From an uncultured Lachnospiraceae bacterium (GTDB lineage: Bacteria; Bacillota; Clostridia; Lachnospirales; Lachnospiraceae): DNA of 64,000 nucleotides. A program made the position numbers and the translations under genes. The notes under the pieces are model-generated. The model ran no database searches. It was not told the DNA's origin and was given only the letters and a program-made list of their open reading frames with translations. Positions 50,996-59,325 of this stretch are shown here, piece by piece. Every line of letters starts with the position of its first letter. Within the stretch, counting starts at the first letter, position 1. The stretch lies in NCBI GenBank assembly GCA_910585635.1, contig CAJUFE010000002.1, forward strand, positions 104,421-168,420, written 5' to 3'.

Positions 50996-52369
50996 ATGGA
51001 AGATAACAGACAATTTGTAGAGGATTTCTCCAAAGCCCAGATGGACCTTTGTCTTGCTAACAGTACGATCGATCCCGAGCTGTTCCAGGTCTACGGCGTA
51101 AAGCGGGGCCTGCGTGATAAGAACGGAGCCGGCGTCCTGGCCGGACTGACCAATATCTCCCTGATCCAGTCAAAAAAAGAGGTGGACGGGAAGATGGTCC
51201 CCTGTGACGGGCGGCTGCTCTACAGGGGCTACGATATCAACGATCTGGTAAAAGGCTTTCTGGATCCCTCTAACGAGCATTTCGGCTTTGAAGAGATCTC
51301 CTATCTCCTTTTGTTCGGGAAGCTGCCCGGGACCCAGGAACTGCGGGATTTCCACGAAGCGCTGACCAAGAGCAGCTTCCTCCCCACGAATTTTGTCCGG
51401 GACGTGATCATGAAGGCGCCCGGTAAGGATATCATGAACTCGATCACCAAGAGTGTCCTGACCTTGGCCTCCTATGATGATCAGGCGGCGGATAATTCTC
51501 TGCCCAACGTGCTCCGGCAGTGCATGATGCTGATCAGCGTGTTCCCGATGCTGGCCGTATATGGTTATCACGCCTATAACCATTATGAATGCGATGACAG
51601 CCTTTACATCCACCGCCCGGATCCGGAGCTGGCTACCGCAGAAAACCTCCTGCGGATGCTGCGTCCGGATATGAAGTACACCGCCCTGGAGGCACGGGTC
51701 TTAGATCTGGCCCTGGTCCTGCACATGGAGCACGGCGGCGGCAACAACTCCACCTTCACCACCAGGGTCACCACCTCCGCCGGTTCCGATACCTATTCGG
51801 TGATTGCCGCCGCCCTTTCTTCTTTAAAGGGACCCAAACATGGCGGAGCCAATATCAAAGTCGTTGAGATGATGACGGATATGAAAGAGCATTTAAAGGA
51901 CTGGAAGGACCAGGATGCGGTACAGGACTATCTGGTCAAGCTCCTACATAAGGAAGCTTTCGATCAAAAAGGATTGATCTACGGTATGGGGCATGCGGTC
52001 TATTCCATCTCCGATCCCCGCGCCCGGATCTTCAAAGGCTTCGTGGAAAAGCTGGCAAGGGAAAAACACCGGGAAGAGGATTTTGCCCTTTATTCGATGG
52101 TCGAGACTCTGGCGCCTAAGATCATCGCAGGTGAGCGCGCCATCTATAAAGGGGTCAGCGCCAACGTGGACTTTTACAGCGGTTTCGTCTACAGTATGCT
52201 GGATATCCCCACCGAACTGTTCACCCCGATCTTCGCGATCGCCAGGATCGTGGGCTGGAGCGCGCACCGGATGGAAGAGCTGATCAACGTCGATAAGATC
52301 ATCCGCCCCGCTTATCAGAGTCTCCTTCCTTTTGAGGCAAAGCCCTATGCGCCGATACGGGACCGGTAA
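50996..52369 (+). CDS. Citrate synthase
   Basis: The 457-residue enzyme condenses oxaloacetate and acetyl-CoA. It has the substrate-binding GRLLYRGYDINDL, the catalytic His segments HMEHGGGNNSTF and KGPKHGGANIKVVEMM, and GMGHAVYSISDPRA. AGAGAGGT precedes the ATG at 50996; the frame opens ten codons earlier. It stands alone with its own promoter and terminator, divergent from marR, and would feed glutamate synthesis in an anaerobe with a partial TCA cycle. Confidence 0.92.
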   Translation: MEDNRQFVEDFSKAQMDLCLANSTIDPELFQVYGVKRGLRDKNGAGVLAGLTNISLIQSKKEVDGKMVPCDGRLLYRGYDINDLVKGFLDPSNEHFGFEEISYLLLFGKLPGTQELRDFHEALTKSSFLPTNFVRDVIMKAPGKDIMNSITKSVLTLASYDDQAADNSLPNVLRQCMMLISVFPMLAVYGYHAYNHYECDDSLYIHRPDPELATAENLLRMLRPDMKYTALEARVLDLALVLHMEHGGGNNSTFTTRVTTSAGSDTYSVIAAALSSLKGPKHGGANIKVVEMMTDMKEHLKDWKDQDAVQDYLVKLLHKEAFDQKGLIYGMGHAVYSISDPRARIFKGFVEKLAREKHREEDFALYSMVETLAPKIIAGERAIYKGVSANVDFYSGFVYSMLDIPTELFTPIFAIARIVGWSAHRMEELINVDKIIRPAYQSLLPFEAKPYAPIRDR

Positions 52370-52386
52370 GATCCCACAAAAACCTC

Positions 52387-52424
52387 CCTCCTCATTTAAA
52401 GGATCCAAAGGATCTTTGAGGAGG
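52387..52424 (+). terminator. Terminator of citrate synthase
   Basis: CCTCCTCA pairs with TGAGGAGG, with inner AAAGGATC/GATCTTT pairing, followed by a T-rich stretch. Confidence 0.65.
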
Positions 52425-52480
52425 CATTTCTTTGGATCTTCAAACATCACTTAAAAGCCTGTAAAGGTCATTTTTTAAGA

Positions 52481-52572
52481 TCTGCCGTAAAGGGCAGATA
52501 TCATAAAAAGGCAAGATCTTTTCAAAATAAAAAGGTCCTTATTTATGATCAGGCTGATCTTTTTCTTTTTTT
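52481..52572 (+). other. Hairpins and strong terminator in the 52.4-52.6 kb gap
   Basis: A TCTGCC/GGCAGA hairpin (52481-52498) is followed by AAAAAGGTC/GATCTTTTT (52529-52564) and a long T tract. No gene is present. This could be the 3' part of a small RNA or a second terminator. The gap from citrate synthase to the next gene is 307 bases. Confidence 0.4.
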
Positions 52573-52593
52573 TGATAAACTTAACAATTCCTC

Positions 52594-52622
52594 TTGAAAT
52601 ACATTCCGTGAGATGATATACT
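52594..52622 (+). promoter_or_regulatory. Strong promoter of the 75-residue coiled-coil gene
   Basis: TTGAAA, a 17-base spacer and TATACT lie 55 bases before the start codon. Confidence 0.8.
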
Positions 52623-52676
52623 CTCTTTTAGAGAGCCGTTATCACGGCCATTAAACATCATAAGGAGGTATATGTC

Positions 52677-52904
52677 ATGCCACGTGGAAGAAGAAAAGCG
52701 GTCGCCAACCCATCAGAAGAGATCGCGGCGATCGACCAGAAGATCTCTGACTTACAGGAGCAGATCTCCGATCTGAAAAAACAGCGTAAAGCTGCCATCG
52801 CCAGAGCCGACGAAGCTGCAAAGCAAAAGGTCATCGATGCTTTTATGGCCTCTGGAAAGACTGCAGAAGAGTTTTTGGCTGACGTTAGCAACGTTGCAGG
52901 ATAA
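52677..52904 (+). CDS. Hypothetical basic coiled-coil protein
   Basis: The 75-residue protein starts with a basic patch (MPRGRRKAV), continues with a long helix with heptads (IAAIDQKISDLQEQISDLKKQRKAAIARADEAAK is the region, residues 16-48) and ends with KVIDAFMASGKTAEEFLADV. Overall it resembles small clostridial coiled-coil proteins of the DUF4315 kind, but I cannot assign it. Strong promoter, AAGGAGG site and terminator suggest high expression, perhaps as a nucleoid-associated or structural protein. Confidence 0.7.
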   Translation: MPRGRRKAVANPSEEIAAIDQKISDLQEQISDLKKQRKAAIARADEAAKQKVIDAFMASGKTAEEFLADVSNVAG

Positions 52905-52918
52905 AACATGTACACTGG

Positions 52919-52986
52919 AGCGCCGCCTGTGCCCGGATAAAGAGTCTGTCACTGACCTTTTCCGATCGGCAGGACGGCGCTCTTTT
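52919..52986 (+). terminator. Terminator after the 75-residue gene
   Basis: AGCGCCG pairs with CGGCGCT across an inner CTGtGCC/CGGCAG stem, followed by CTTTTTA. Confidence 0.7.
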
Positions 52987-53001
52987 TATGTGATCGTCAC
53001 G

Positions 53002-53070
53002 GTCCGCCGCTGTGCTGCCGGTATGGGGACTTTCATCGTAAACCTGCATGGGCCCGGCAGGCGGACCTTC
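53002..53070. repeat. Dispersed repeat family A, partial copy 4
   Basis: GGACTTTCATCGTAAACC and CATGGGCCCGGCAGGCGGA match the start of the other family A copies. GGTCCGCC also faces GGCGGACC, so this short copy is palindromic. Confidence 0.5.
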
Positions 53071-53109
53071 AAAGTAATAGTTGCAATATCTCCCACCATC
53101 TGCTAATAT

Positions 53110-53118
53110 TGCTATAAT
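53110..53118 (+). promoter_or_regulatory. Extended -10 promoter of the rml operon
   Basis: TGC-TATAAT lies 42 bases before rfbA. No -35 at standard spacing is evident. Confidence 0.55.
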
Positions 53119-53159
53119 GTTGATATACGCTCCAGAAAGAGAAAGGAGACCTTAATGAT

Positions 53160-54056
53160 ATGAAGGGGATCATCTTAGCCGGCGGTTCCGGCACGCGGCT
53201 CTATCCGCTGACCATGGTTACTTCCAAGCAGCTTCTTCCCATCTATGACAAACCGATGATCTACTATCCCTTATCCGTTCTGATGAACGCGGGGATCCGG
53301 GATATCCTGATCATCTCTACACCCCAGGACACCCCTCGTTTTTCTGAGCTGTTAGGAGACGGCAGCCAGTTCGGCATCCAGCTCTCCTACGCCGTCCAGC
53401 CCAGCCCCGACGGATTAGCCCAGGCTTTTATCATCGGAAAGGACTTTATCGGCGATGATACGGTGGCGATGGTATTGGGGGATAATATCTTTTCCGGCCA
53501 TGGTTTAAAGAAACGGTTAAAGACCGCATTGATGAACGCGGAGACCGGGAAAGGAGCCACGATCTTTGGCTATTATGTGGATGATCCGGAACGCTTCGGC
53601 ATCGTAGAATTCGACCAAACGGGAAAAGCCGTCTCGATCGAAGAAAAGCCAGAACGGCCCAAAAGCAATTACTGTGTGACCGGCCTGTATTTCTACGATA
53701 ACCATGTGGTCCAATATGCCAGGGACTTAAAGCCCAGCGCCCGGGGCGAATTAGAGATCACCGATCTAAACCGGATCTACCTGGAGAAAAACGCATTGAA
53801 CGTAGAGCTTTTAGGACAGGGCTTTACCTGGCTGGACACCGGTACCCATGAGAGCCTGGTGGATGCCACCAACTTTATCAAGACCGTGGAGACCCATCAG
53901 CACCGCAAGGTGGCCTGCTTAGAAGAGATCGCCTATCTGAACGGCTGGATCTCCCGGGACGATGTGTTAAAGGTCTACGAGGTATTAAAGAAAAACCAAT
54001 ACGGACAATACCTAAAAGACGTATTGGATGGGAAGTATATGGATGTGCTGCATTAA
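53160..54056 (+). CDS. rfbA: Glucose-1-phosphate thymidylyltransferase
   Basis: The 298-residue RmlA makes dTDP-glucose, the first step to dTDP-L-rhamnose. It has GIILAGGSGTRLYPLT, VMVLGDNIFSGHGL-type binding residues (MVLGDNIF), IEEKPERPKSNYCVTGLY and TWLDTGTHESL. AAAGGAG lies about ten bases before the ATG. It heads rmlABDC; rhamnose would go to cell-wall polysaccharide or a glycoprotein. Confidence 0.96.
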   Translation: MKGIILAGGSGTRLYPLTMVTSKQLLPIYDKPMIYYPLSVLMNAGIRDILIISTPQDTPRFSELLGDGSQFGIQLSYAVQPSPDGLAQAFIIGKDFIGDDTVAMVLGDNIFSGHGLKKRLKTALMNAETGKGATIFGYYVDDPERFGIVEFDQTGKAVSIEEKPERPKSNYCVTGLYFYDNHVVQYARDLKPSARGELEITDLNRIYLEKNALNVELLGQGFTWLDTGTHESLVDATNFIKTVETHQHRKVACLEEIAYLNGWISRDDVLKVYEVLKKNQYGQYLKDVLDGKYMDVLH

Positions 54057-54084
54057 AAGAGATCGACGAGAAGGAGGATCTGCC

Positions 54085-55104
54085 ATGAAGATCATCGTCA
54101 CCGGCGGCGCCGGTTTTATCGGAAGTAATTTCATCTTCCATATGTTAAAGAAATACCCGGACTACCGCATCATCTGTCTGGACTGTCTGACCTATGCAGG
54201 GAACCTGTCCACCTTAGCCCCGGTCATGGATGAACCGAACTTCCGCTTTGTGAAGGCGAGCATCACCGACCGCCAGGCTGTCTTTCAGCTGTTTGAAGAG
54301 GAGCACCCGGACATGGTGGTCAATTTCGCGGCGGAGAGCCATGTAGACCGCTCGATCGAGGACCCGGAAGTCTTCTTAGATACCAATATCAAAGGGACCG
54401 CTGTCCTCATGGACGCCTGCCGCAAGTATGGCATCCGGCGCTACCACCAGGTCTCCACCGACGAGGTATACGGCGACCTGCCCTTAGACCGGCCGGACCT
54501 TTTCTTCACCGAGGAGACCCCGATCCACACCAGCAGCCCCTACAGCTCCTCCAAGGCGGCCGCGGACCTTCTGGTGCTGGCCTACCACAGGACCTATGGC
54601 CTGCCGGTCACCATCAGCCGCTGCTCCAACAACTACGGCCCCTACCATTTCCCGGAGAAGCTGATCCCCCTGATGATCGCCAATGCCTTGAACGACAAGC
54701 CGCTGCCTGTATACGGCAAAGGGGAGAACGTCCGTGACTGGCTCTATGTGGAGGACCACTGCAAGGCGATCGACCTGATCATCCACCAGGGCCGGGAGGG
54801 CGAGGTCTACAACATCGGCGGCCACAATGAGATGAAGAACATCGATATCGTCAAGATCATCTGCAGAGAGCTTAAGAAACCGGAGAGCCTGATCACCTAT
54901 GTCACCGACCGCAAGGGCCACGATATGCGCTACGCCATCGATCCCACCAAGATCCACAACGAGCTTGGCTGGCTGCCGGAGACGAAGTTCGCCGACGGCA
55001 TCAAAAAGACGATCCAGTGGTATCTGGATCACAAGGACTGGTGGGAGACCATCCTTTCCGGGGAATACCAGGATTATTATGAGAGGATGTACGGGGACCG
55101 GTGA
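54085..55104 (+). CDS. rfbB: dTDP-glucose 4,6-dehydratase
   Basis: The 339-residue RmlB is a short-chain dehydrogenase-type enzyme with the NAD motif VTGGAGFIGSNF, the STDEVYGDL segment and catalytic YSSSKAAAD. I use the ATG at 54085 with AAGGAGG eight bases upstream; the frame opens earlier inside rfbA. It catalyses the second step of dTDP-L-rhamnose synthesis. Confidence 0.96.
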   Translation: MKIIVTGGAGFIGSNFIFHMLKKYPDYRIICLDCLTYAGNLSTLAPVMDEPNFRFVKASITDRQAVFQLFEEEHPDMVVNFAAESHVDRSIEDPEVFLDTNIKGTAVLMDACRKYGIRRYHQVSTDEVYGDLPLDRPDLFFTEETPIHTSSPYSSSKAAADLLVLAYHRTYGLPVTISRCSNNYGPYHFPEKLIPLMIANALNDKPLPVYGKGENVRDWLYVEDHCKAIDLIIHQGREGEVYNIGGHNEMKNIDIVKIICRELKKPESLITYVTDRKGHDMRYAIDPTKIHNELGWLPETKFADGIKKTIQWYLDHKDWWETILSGEYQDYYERMYGDR

Positions 55105-55180
55105 GAGCCGGGCAGGCATCTTTTGCCGCAGCCGCGGCACGGGCCTGTGTACAGACAAGGACAGGAGGTTTTGATCGCAT

Positions 55181-56068
55181 ATGAAGATATTGGTCACTGG
55201 CGTGAAGGGCCAGCTGGGCTATGATGTTGTGAACGAATTGGAAAAACGGGGCCACCAGGCCGTCGGTGTGGACATCCAGGAGATGGATATCACCGACAAG
55301 CCTTTCGTGGACGCTGTGCTCAACCATGAGCGGCCTGACGGCGTGATCCACTGCGCGGCCTGGACCGCCGTGGACGCCGCCGAGGAGGAGGCCAATAAAG
55401 AGAAGGTCCGCCAGGTCAATGTGACGGGAACGGCGAACATCGCGGCCGCCTGCCGCGACCTAAACTGCAAGCTGCTCTACCTCTCCACCGACTACGTCTT
55501 TGACGGCCAGGGCGAGACCCCCTGGCAGCCGGACTGCCAGGACTATAAGCCCTTAAATGTCTACGGCCAGACCAAACTGGAGGGCGAGCAGGCCGTCCGG
55601 GACGCCTTGGACAAGTATTTCATCGTCCGCATCGCCTGGGTCTTCGGGAAGAACGGCAAGAATTTCATCCGGACCATGTTAAATATCGGAAAGACCCATG
55701 ACCGCATCACCGTGGTCAACGACCAGATCGGCACGCCCACCTACACCTTCGATCTGGCAAGGCTCCTGGTGGACATGATCGAGACCGACCGATACGGCGT
55801 CTATCACGCCACCAACGAGGGCGGCTATATCAGCTGGTACCAGTTCGCCTGCGAGATCTTCCGCCAGGCCGCAGAGCTGGGCCATGAGGCGTATTCGCCC
55901 GCCCATCTGACCGTGGTGCCGGTCACCACCGCAGAGTACGGCCTCTCCAAGGCCGCCCGGCCCTTCAACAGCCGGCTGGATAAGAGCAAGCTGACCGAGA
56001 AGGGCTTCGCCCCCCTCCCCACCTGGCAGGACGCCCTGCACCGCTATCTGCAGGAGATCCAGGTCTAA
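55181..56068 (+). CDS. rfbD: dTDP-4-dehydrorhamnose reductase
   Basis: The 295-residue RmlD has the NADPH motif VTGVKGQLGYDV, STDYVFDGQG and catalytic YGQTKLEGEQ. It performs the last step. ACAGGAGG lies upstream of the ATG. It precedes rfbC, so the order is A-B-D-C. Confidence 0.95.
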   Translation: MKILVTGVKGQLGYDVVNELEKRGHQAVGVDIQEMDITDKPFVDAVLNHERPDGVIHCAAWTAVDAAEEEANKEKVRQVNVTGTANIAAACRDLNCKLLYLSTDYVFDGQGETPWQPDCQDYKPLNVYGQTKLEGEQAVRDALDKYFIVRIAWVFGKNGKNFIRTMLNIGKTHDRITVVNDQIGTPTYTFDLARLLVDMIETDRYGVYHATNEGGYISWYQFACEIFRQAAELGHEAYSPAHLTVVPVTTAEYGLSKAARPFNSRLDKSKLTEKGFAPLPTWQDALHRYLQEIQV

Positions 56069-56133
56069 ACCTCCATGGGCCGGCGGAAAACTCCACAGTG
56101 ACCTCCGGTCAGCACACAGCGTTCATCAGTCAA

Positions 56134-56195
56134 AGCCCCCGCTGCAAGCAGTCACCTCACCGAAGGCGCACAGAGCAGGCTCGCAGCTTACCAGG
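56134..56195. repeat. Dispersed repeat family C, copy 2
   Basis: CCCCCGCTGCAAGCAG followed by CCGAAGGCGCACAGAGCAGG resembles the segment at 2560-2650. Both copies sit a few dozen bases before a gene start. Confidence 0.4.
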
Positions 56196-56212
56196 ATAAA
56201 AGGAGTCAAACC

Positions 56213-56821
56213 ATGGGACAGATCAAAGTAGAAAAGAACGCCGGCGGCATCCAGGGCTTATGTGTCATCGAGCCCACGGTCCACGGCGACCCAAGAGGAT
56301 ATTTTATGGAAACCTACAACCAGCGGGATATGGCGGAGAACGGCCTTAGCATGGTCTTCGTCCAGGATAACCAGTCCTGCTCCACCAAAGGCGTGCTGCG
56401 GGGCCTCCATTTCCAGAAGGCCTTCCCCCAGGGCAAGCTGGTCCGTGTGGTCAAGGGACAGGTCTTCGACGTAGCCGTCGATCTTCGCGGGGGCAGTAAG
56501 ACCTTCGGGAAATGGTTCGGCGTAGAGCTTAGCGAGGAGAATAAAAAGCAGTTCTACATCCCCGAAGGCTTTGCCCACGGCTTCCTGGTCCTCAGTGACA
56601 TCGCGGAGTTCTGCTATAAATGCACGGACTTTTACCACCCCGGCGACGAAGGGGGCTTAGCCTGGAACGACCCTGCGATCGGCATCCTCTGGCCCCAGGT
56701 CACCGGGACCTACCGGGGGAGCGCTTCCGCAGAAGGCTACTCCATGGAGGATGGGACCCCTTTAAATATGAGCGACAAGGATCAGGTCCTGGGTGTCCTT
56801 AAGGATACCTTTACCTTTTAG
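56213..56821 (+). CDS. rfbC: dTDP-4-dehydrorhamnose 3,5-epimerase
   Basis: The 202-residue RmlC cupin has FMETYNQRDM, VLRGLHFQKAFPQGKLVRV (catalytic His) and PEGFAHGFLVLSDIAEFCYKC (Tyr region). It epimerises the keto sugar before RmlD acts. AAAAGGAG precedes the ATG. The gap before it holds a family C repeat. Confidence 0.95.
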   Translation: MGQIKVEKNAGGIQGLCVIEPTVHGDPRGYFMETYNQRDMAENGLSMVFVQDNQSCSTKGVLRGLHFQKAFPQGKLVRVVKGQVFDVAVDLRGGSKTFGKWFGVELSEENKKQFYIPEGFAHGFLVLSDIAEFCYKCTDFYHPGDEGGLAWNDPAIGILWPQVTGTYRGSASAEGYSMEDGTPLNMSDKDQVLGVLKDTFTF

Positions 56822-56850
56822 GCCGCGCCGGCACAGAAAGGAACCGTCCA

Positions 56851-58851
56851 ATGGGAAAGATCGCCTTCCTGGTACCCCGGGAGGAGATGCTCTATCAGGC
56901 ACACAACATCCTCCAGGAGAGGGACCAGCCGCATATGCACTATGAGACCGCCATCATGAAGGTGGTCCGCACAAAAAATGTTGTGATGGAAGCCCGCCAG
57001 GCGATCGCCGACGGAGCTTCCATCATCATTGCCAGGGGACTGCAGGCCTCCCTGATCAAGCAGTACACGGACATCCCCGTGGTGGAGATCGTGATCACGG
57101 CCCAGGAGATGGCCCTCCTGATCGTCAAAGCCAAGCAGATCCTCAAGAAGGAGCACCCCGTCATCGCTGTGGTAGGCTTTCAGAACATGTTCTGTGATAT
57201 GTCCTATTTTGACAGTCTCTACGGGATCGAGCTCCACACCTTTTTTGCCCCGGATAATGAGATGCTGCGCCCCGTCTCCCTCCAGGCTGTGGAGGAAAGA
57301 GCAGATCTGATCATCGGCGGCGAGGTGACGGTGGAAGCCGCCACAGCTGCGGGTATCCCCTCCCTGTTCTTATCCGCCACCGAGGATTCGATCCGCAATG
57401 CCTTTTCGATGGCAGAGAGCATCCATTTTGCCATGAGCGCGGACAAAAAAAGGACCGCCCAGATGGAGACTCTCCTGGACTATTCCTTCAGCGGTCTGGT
57501 CAATGTGGATGCCCATGGGAAGATCACAGCGCTCAACCCGATGATGGAGGACATGCTGGGGACCGGGCGCAAAAAGGCGGTCGGCCATCTCCTGACCGAT
57601 ATCTTCCCGGACCTAGATCCCAGAGAGGTGGCGCGGGTGCTCACAGAAGGCGGGAACGGCTATCCTGCCTTCCTCCAGGTGCGGTCCACCTCCGTCTTTG
57701 CCCTGCTGGCCCCGGTGCTGATCGAAGGCCGGGCCGACGGCGCGATCCTGACCTGCCACAAGATGCAGCGAAAACTGACCTTAGAGCAGGAATCCCAGAG
57801 CAAGCGCCATTCCACCGGCTTCATCGCTCTGGGGCAGTTCTCCGATATCCTCCAGGGCTCTCCCGCTATGCAGGCCTGTATCCACAAGGCCAAGCTCTAC
57901 GCTCTCTCTGATCTCCCTGTGCTGATCTGCGGGGAAGCCGGGACCGAAAAACGCCTGATGGCCCAGAGCATCCACAACGCCGGTCTCCGAAAACGGAGTG
58001 CCTTCGTGGACGTATCCCTGGACGGGCTCACCGACGAAGAACAGCGCGCGCTCCTCTTTGATGAAAAAGGCGCAGCCCTCCAGGCCGATGGCGGGACCCT
58101 TCTCTTGGAAGGCATCGACTCCCTGACCCGATCCAACCAGTACCGCCTCCTCCAGCTGATCCGCTACCGCCTCCTCTGTGAAAGGAGCCTCGCCAGGACC
58201 AGGCACCTGGATGTGCGGGTCATGGTGACCTTGGATCGGCCCGGCCTGCTGGAACAGATGACCGCCTCCGGTCATTTCCGTGAAGATCTATACCATCTGA
58301 TCCAAGGGCTCCGGGTCGAGATCCCTCCCCTCCACGAACGGCCGGAGGATCTGATGCAGAAGCTGGAGAACGCCATCCGGGAGAGCTGCGAACGGTACGA
58401 CCGCTATCATGTCCTGACCAAAGGCGCTTTTGCCCGGCTGATGGCCTACCCCTGGCCCGGGAACCTCTTCCAGGTCGAGGCATTCTGCGAACGCCTGATC
58501 CTCACCGCAGCCAAGCGTTCCCTGGACGAGCGGGATGTAGACGCCCTCCTGGATCCTCCCCTCCCGCCAGCTGCCCCCGCCCCTTTGCAGGCCCTACAGA
58601 CCGCGGCTCCCCCACAGGACCTATCCTCTGCATCCACCTGGCCGCAGGGCATGCCGCCTGCAGCAGCAGGGCCGCAGGACATGGCCTCTGTAGCAGCAGG
58701 GCCGCAGGGCATCCCCTTGGCAGACCCGCGGGCCCGGCAGCTATATGAGGCTCTGCAGCGTCACGAAGGGAACCGGATGAAGACCGCGGCGGAGCTGGGG
58801 ATCAGTAAGGCTACGCTGTGGCGCTGGATGAAGAAGTATGGGGTGGAGTGA
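56851..58851 (+). CDS. PrpR-type regulator with a degenerate sigma-54 AAA+ domain
   Basis: The 666-residue protein has a PrpR_N sensor domain (about 1-200; IIARGLQASLIKQYTDIPVVEI), a PAS domain (about 210-320) and an AAA+ domain (about 335-560). It ends in a Fis-type helix-turn-helix (MKTAAELGISKATLWRWMKKY). The AAA+ part is broken: Walker A reads GEAGTEKR instead of GESGTGKE, the sigma-54-contacting GAFTGA loop is missing, and Walker B reads LLLEGID rather than LDEI. It therefore probably cannot drive sigma-54. Residues 570-625 are an Ala/Pro/Gly repeat linker. It precedes garR and likely controls that gene set. Confidence 0.85.
   Translation: MGKIAFLVPREEMLYQAHNILQERDQPHMHYETAIMKVVRTKNVVMEARQAIADGASIIIARGLQASLIKQYTDIPVVEIVITAQEMALLIVKAKQILKKEHPVIAVVGFQNMFCDMSYFDSLYGIELHTFFAPDNEMLRPVSLQAVEERADLIIGGEVTVEAATAAGIPSLFLSATEDSIRNAFSMAESIHFAMSADKKRTAQMETLLDYSFSGLVNVDAHGKITALNPMMEDMLGTGRKKAVGHLLTDIFPDLDPREVARVLTEGGNGYPAFLQVRSTSVFALLAPVLIEGRADGAILTCHKMQRKLTLEQESQSKRHSTGFIALGQFSDILQGSPAMQACIHKAKLYALSDLPVLICGEAGTEKRLMAQSIHNAGLRKRSAFVDVSLDGLTDEEQRALLFDEKGAALQADGGTLLLEGIDSLTRSNQYRLLQLIRYRLLCERSLARTRHLDVRVMVTLDRPGLLEQMTASGHFREDLYHLIQGLRVEIPPLHERPEDLMQKLENAIRESCERYDRYHVLTKGAFARLMAYPWPGNLFQVEAFCERLILTAAKRSLDERDVDALLDPPLPPAAPAPLQALQTAAPPQDLSSASTWPQGMPPAAAGPQDMASVAAGPQGIPLADPRARQLYEALQRHEGNRMKTAAELGISKATLWRWMKKYGVE
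58560..58725. repeat. In-frame Ala/Pro/Gly repeat before the Fis domain
   Basis: GCAGCAGGGCCGCAGG-type units (about 30 bases) encode AAGPQDM and AAGPQGI. Confidence 0.6.
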
Positions 58852-58857
58852 ACGGGA

Positions 58858-59075
58858 TGTGTCGCAACGGGTCCGCTCCGGGAGGGGCCTGTCACAACGT
58901 CACCGCGCTCTCGCTCCATGGAGAACGTAGCGGTGGGAGGGGGATAGCATGTACTGGGACCCTAGCGGAACGTCGGTCCTTGGCGAGGTCTTTCACGAGC
59001 CTAGTACCGCTACGTTCCGCTCGGAGCGAGAGCGCGTCCCAGTACATGCTATCCCCCTCCCGCCGCGGACCTTTC
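58858..59075. repeat. Dispersed repeat family B, full copy with long inverted repeat
   Basis: Bases 58935-58960 and 59036-59061 are perfect 26-base inverted repeats (GGGAGGGGGATAGCATG at the outer left). The left flank 58869-58933 matches 32755-32820 in reverse orientation with one mismatch in 65. The element sits between the regulator and the garR promoter. Confidence 0.75.
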
Positions 59076-59151
59076 ACGCCTCAACCCTATACGAAACTAT
59101 TTCATTTCATTTATCATTCATACGCGAAACCTTCACGAAACCATATGCACA

Positions 59152-59220
59152 TTGTACAACATAACACCCGCATTTTGTACATAAATCCCCTTGCCGAACC
59201 CCACCCCCATCCGCTATACT
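59152..59220 (+). promoter_or_regulatory. garR promoter with paired TTGTACA sites
   Basis: TTGTACA occurs at 59152 and 59175, 23 bases apart, upstream of TTGCCG-18-TATACT (59191-59220). This is a sigma-A type promoter; no -24/-12 (GG...GC) sigma-54 promoter was found in the gap. The paired sites are candidates for binding by the upstream regulator. Confidence 0.5.
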
Positions 59221-59325
59221 TAACCCATCAGGACAGAAACCCGCAATCAACTGACCTGGGTCTCGGGATGGTCCGGACACATGGCAGCGGAAGGCTGTAC
59301 AAAAAAGAGAGAGAGGTAATGAATA

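Noticed and set aside
59100..59325. Sigma-54 promoter for garR
   Set aside because: No TGGCAC-N5-TTGC match was found, although the upstream regulator belongs to a sigma-54 activator lineage.
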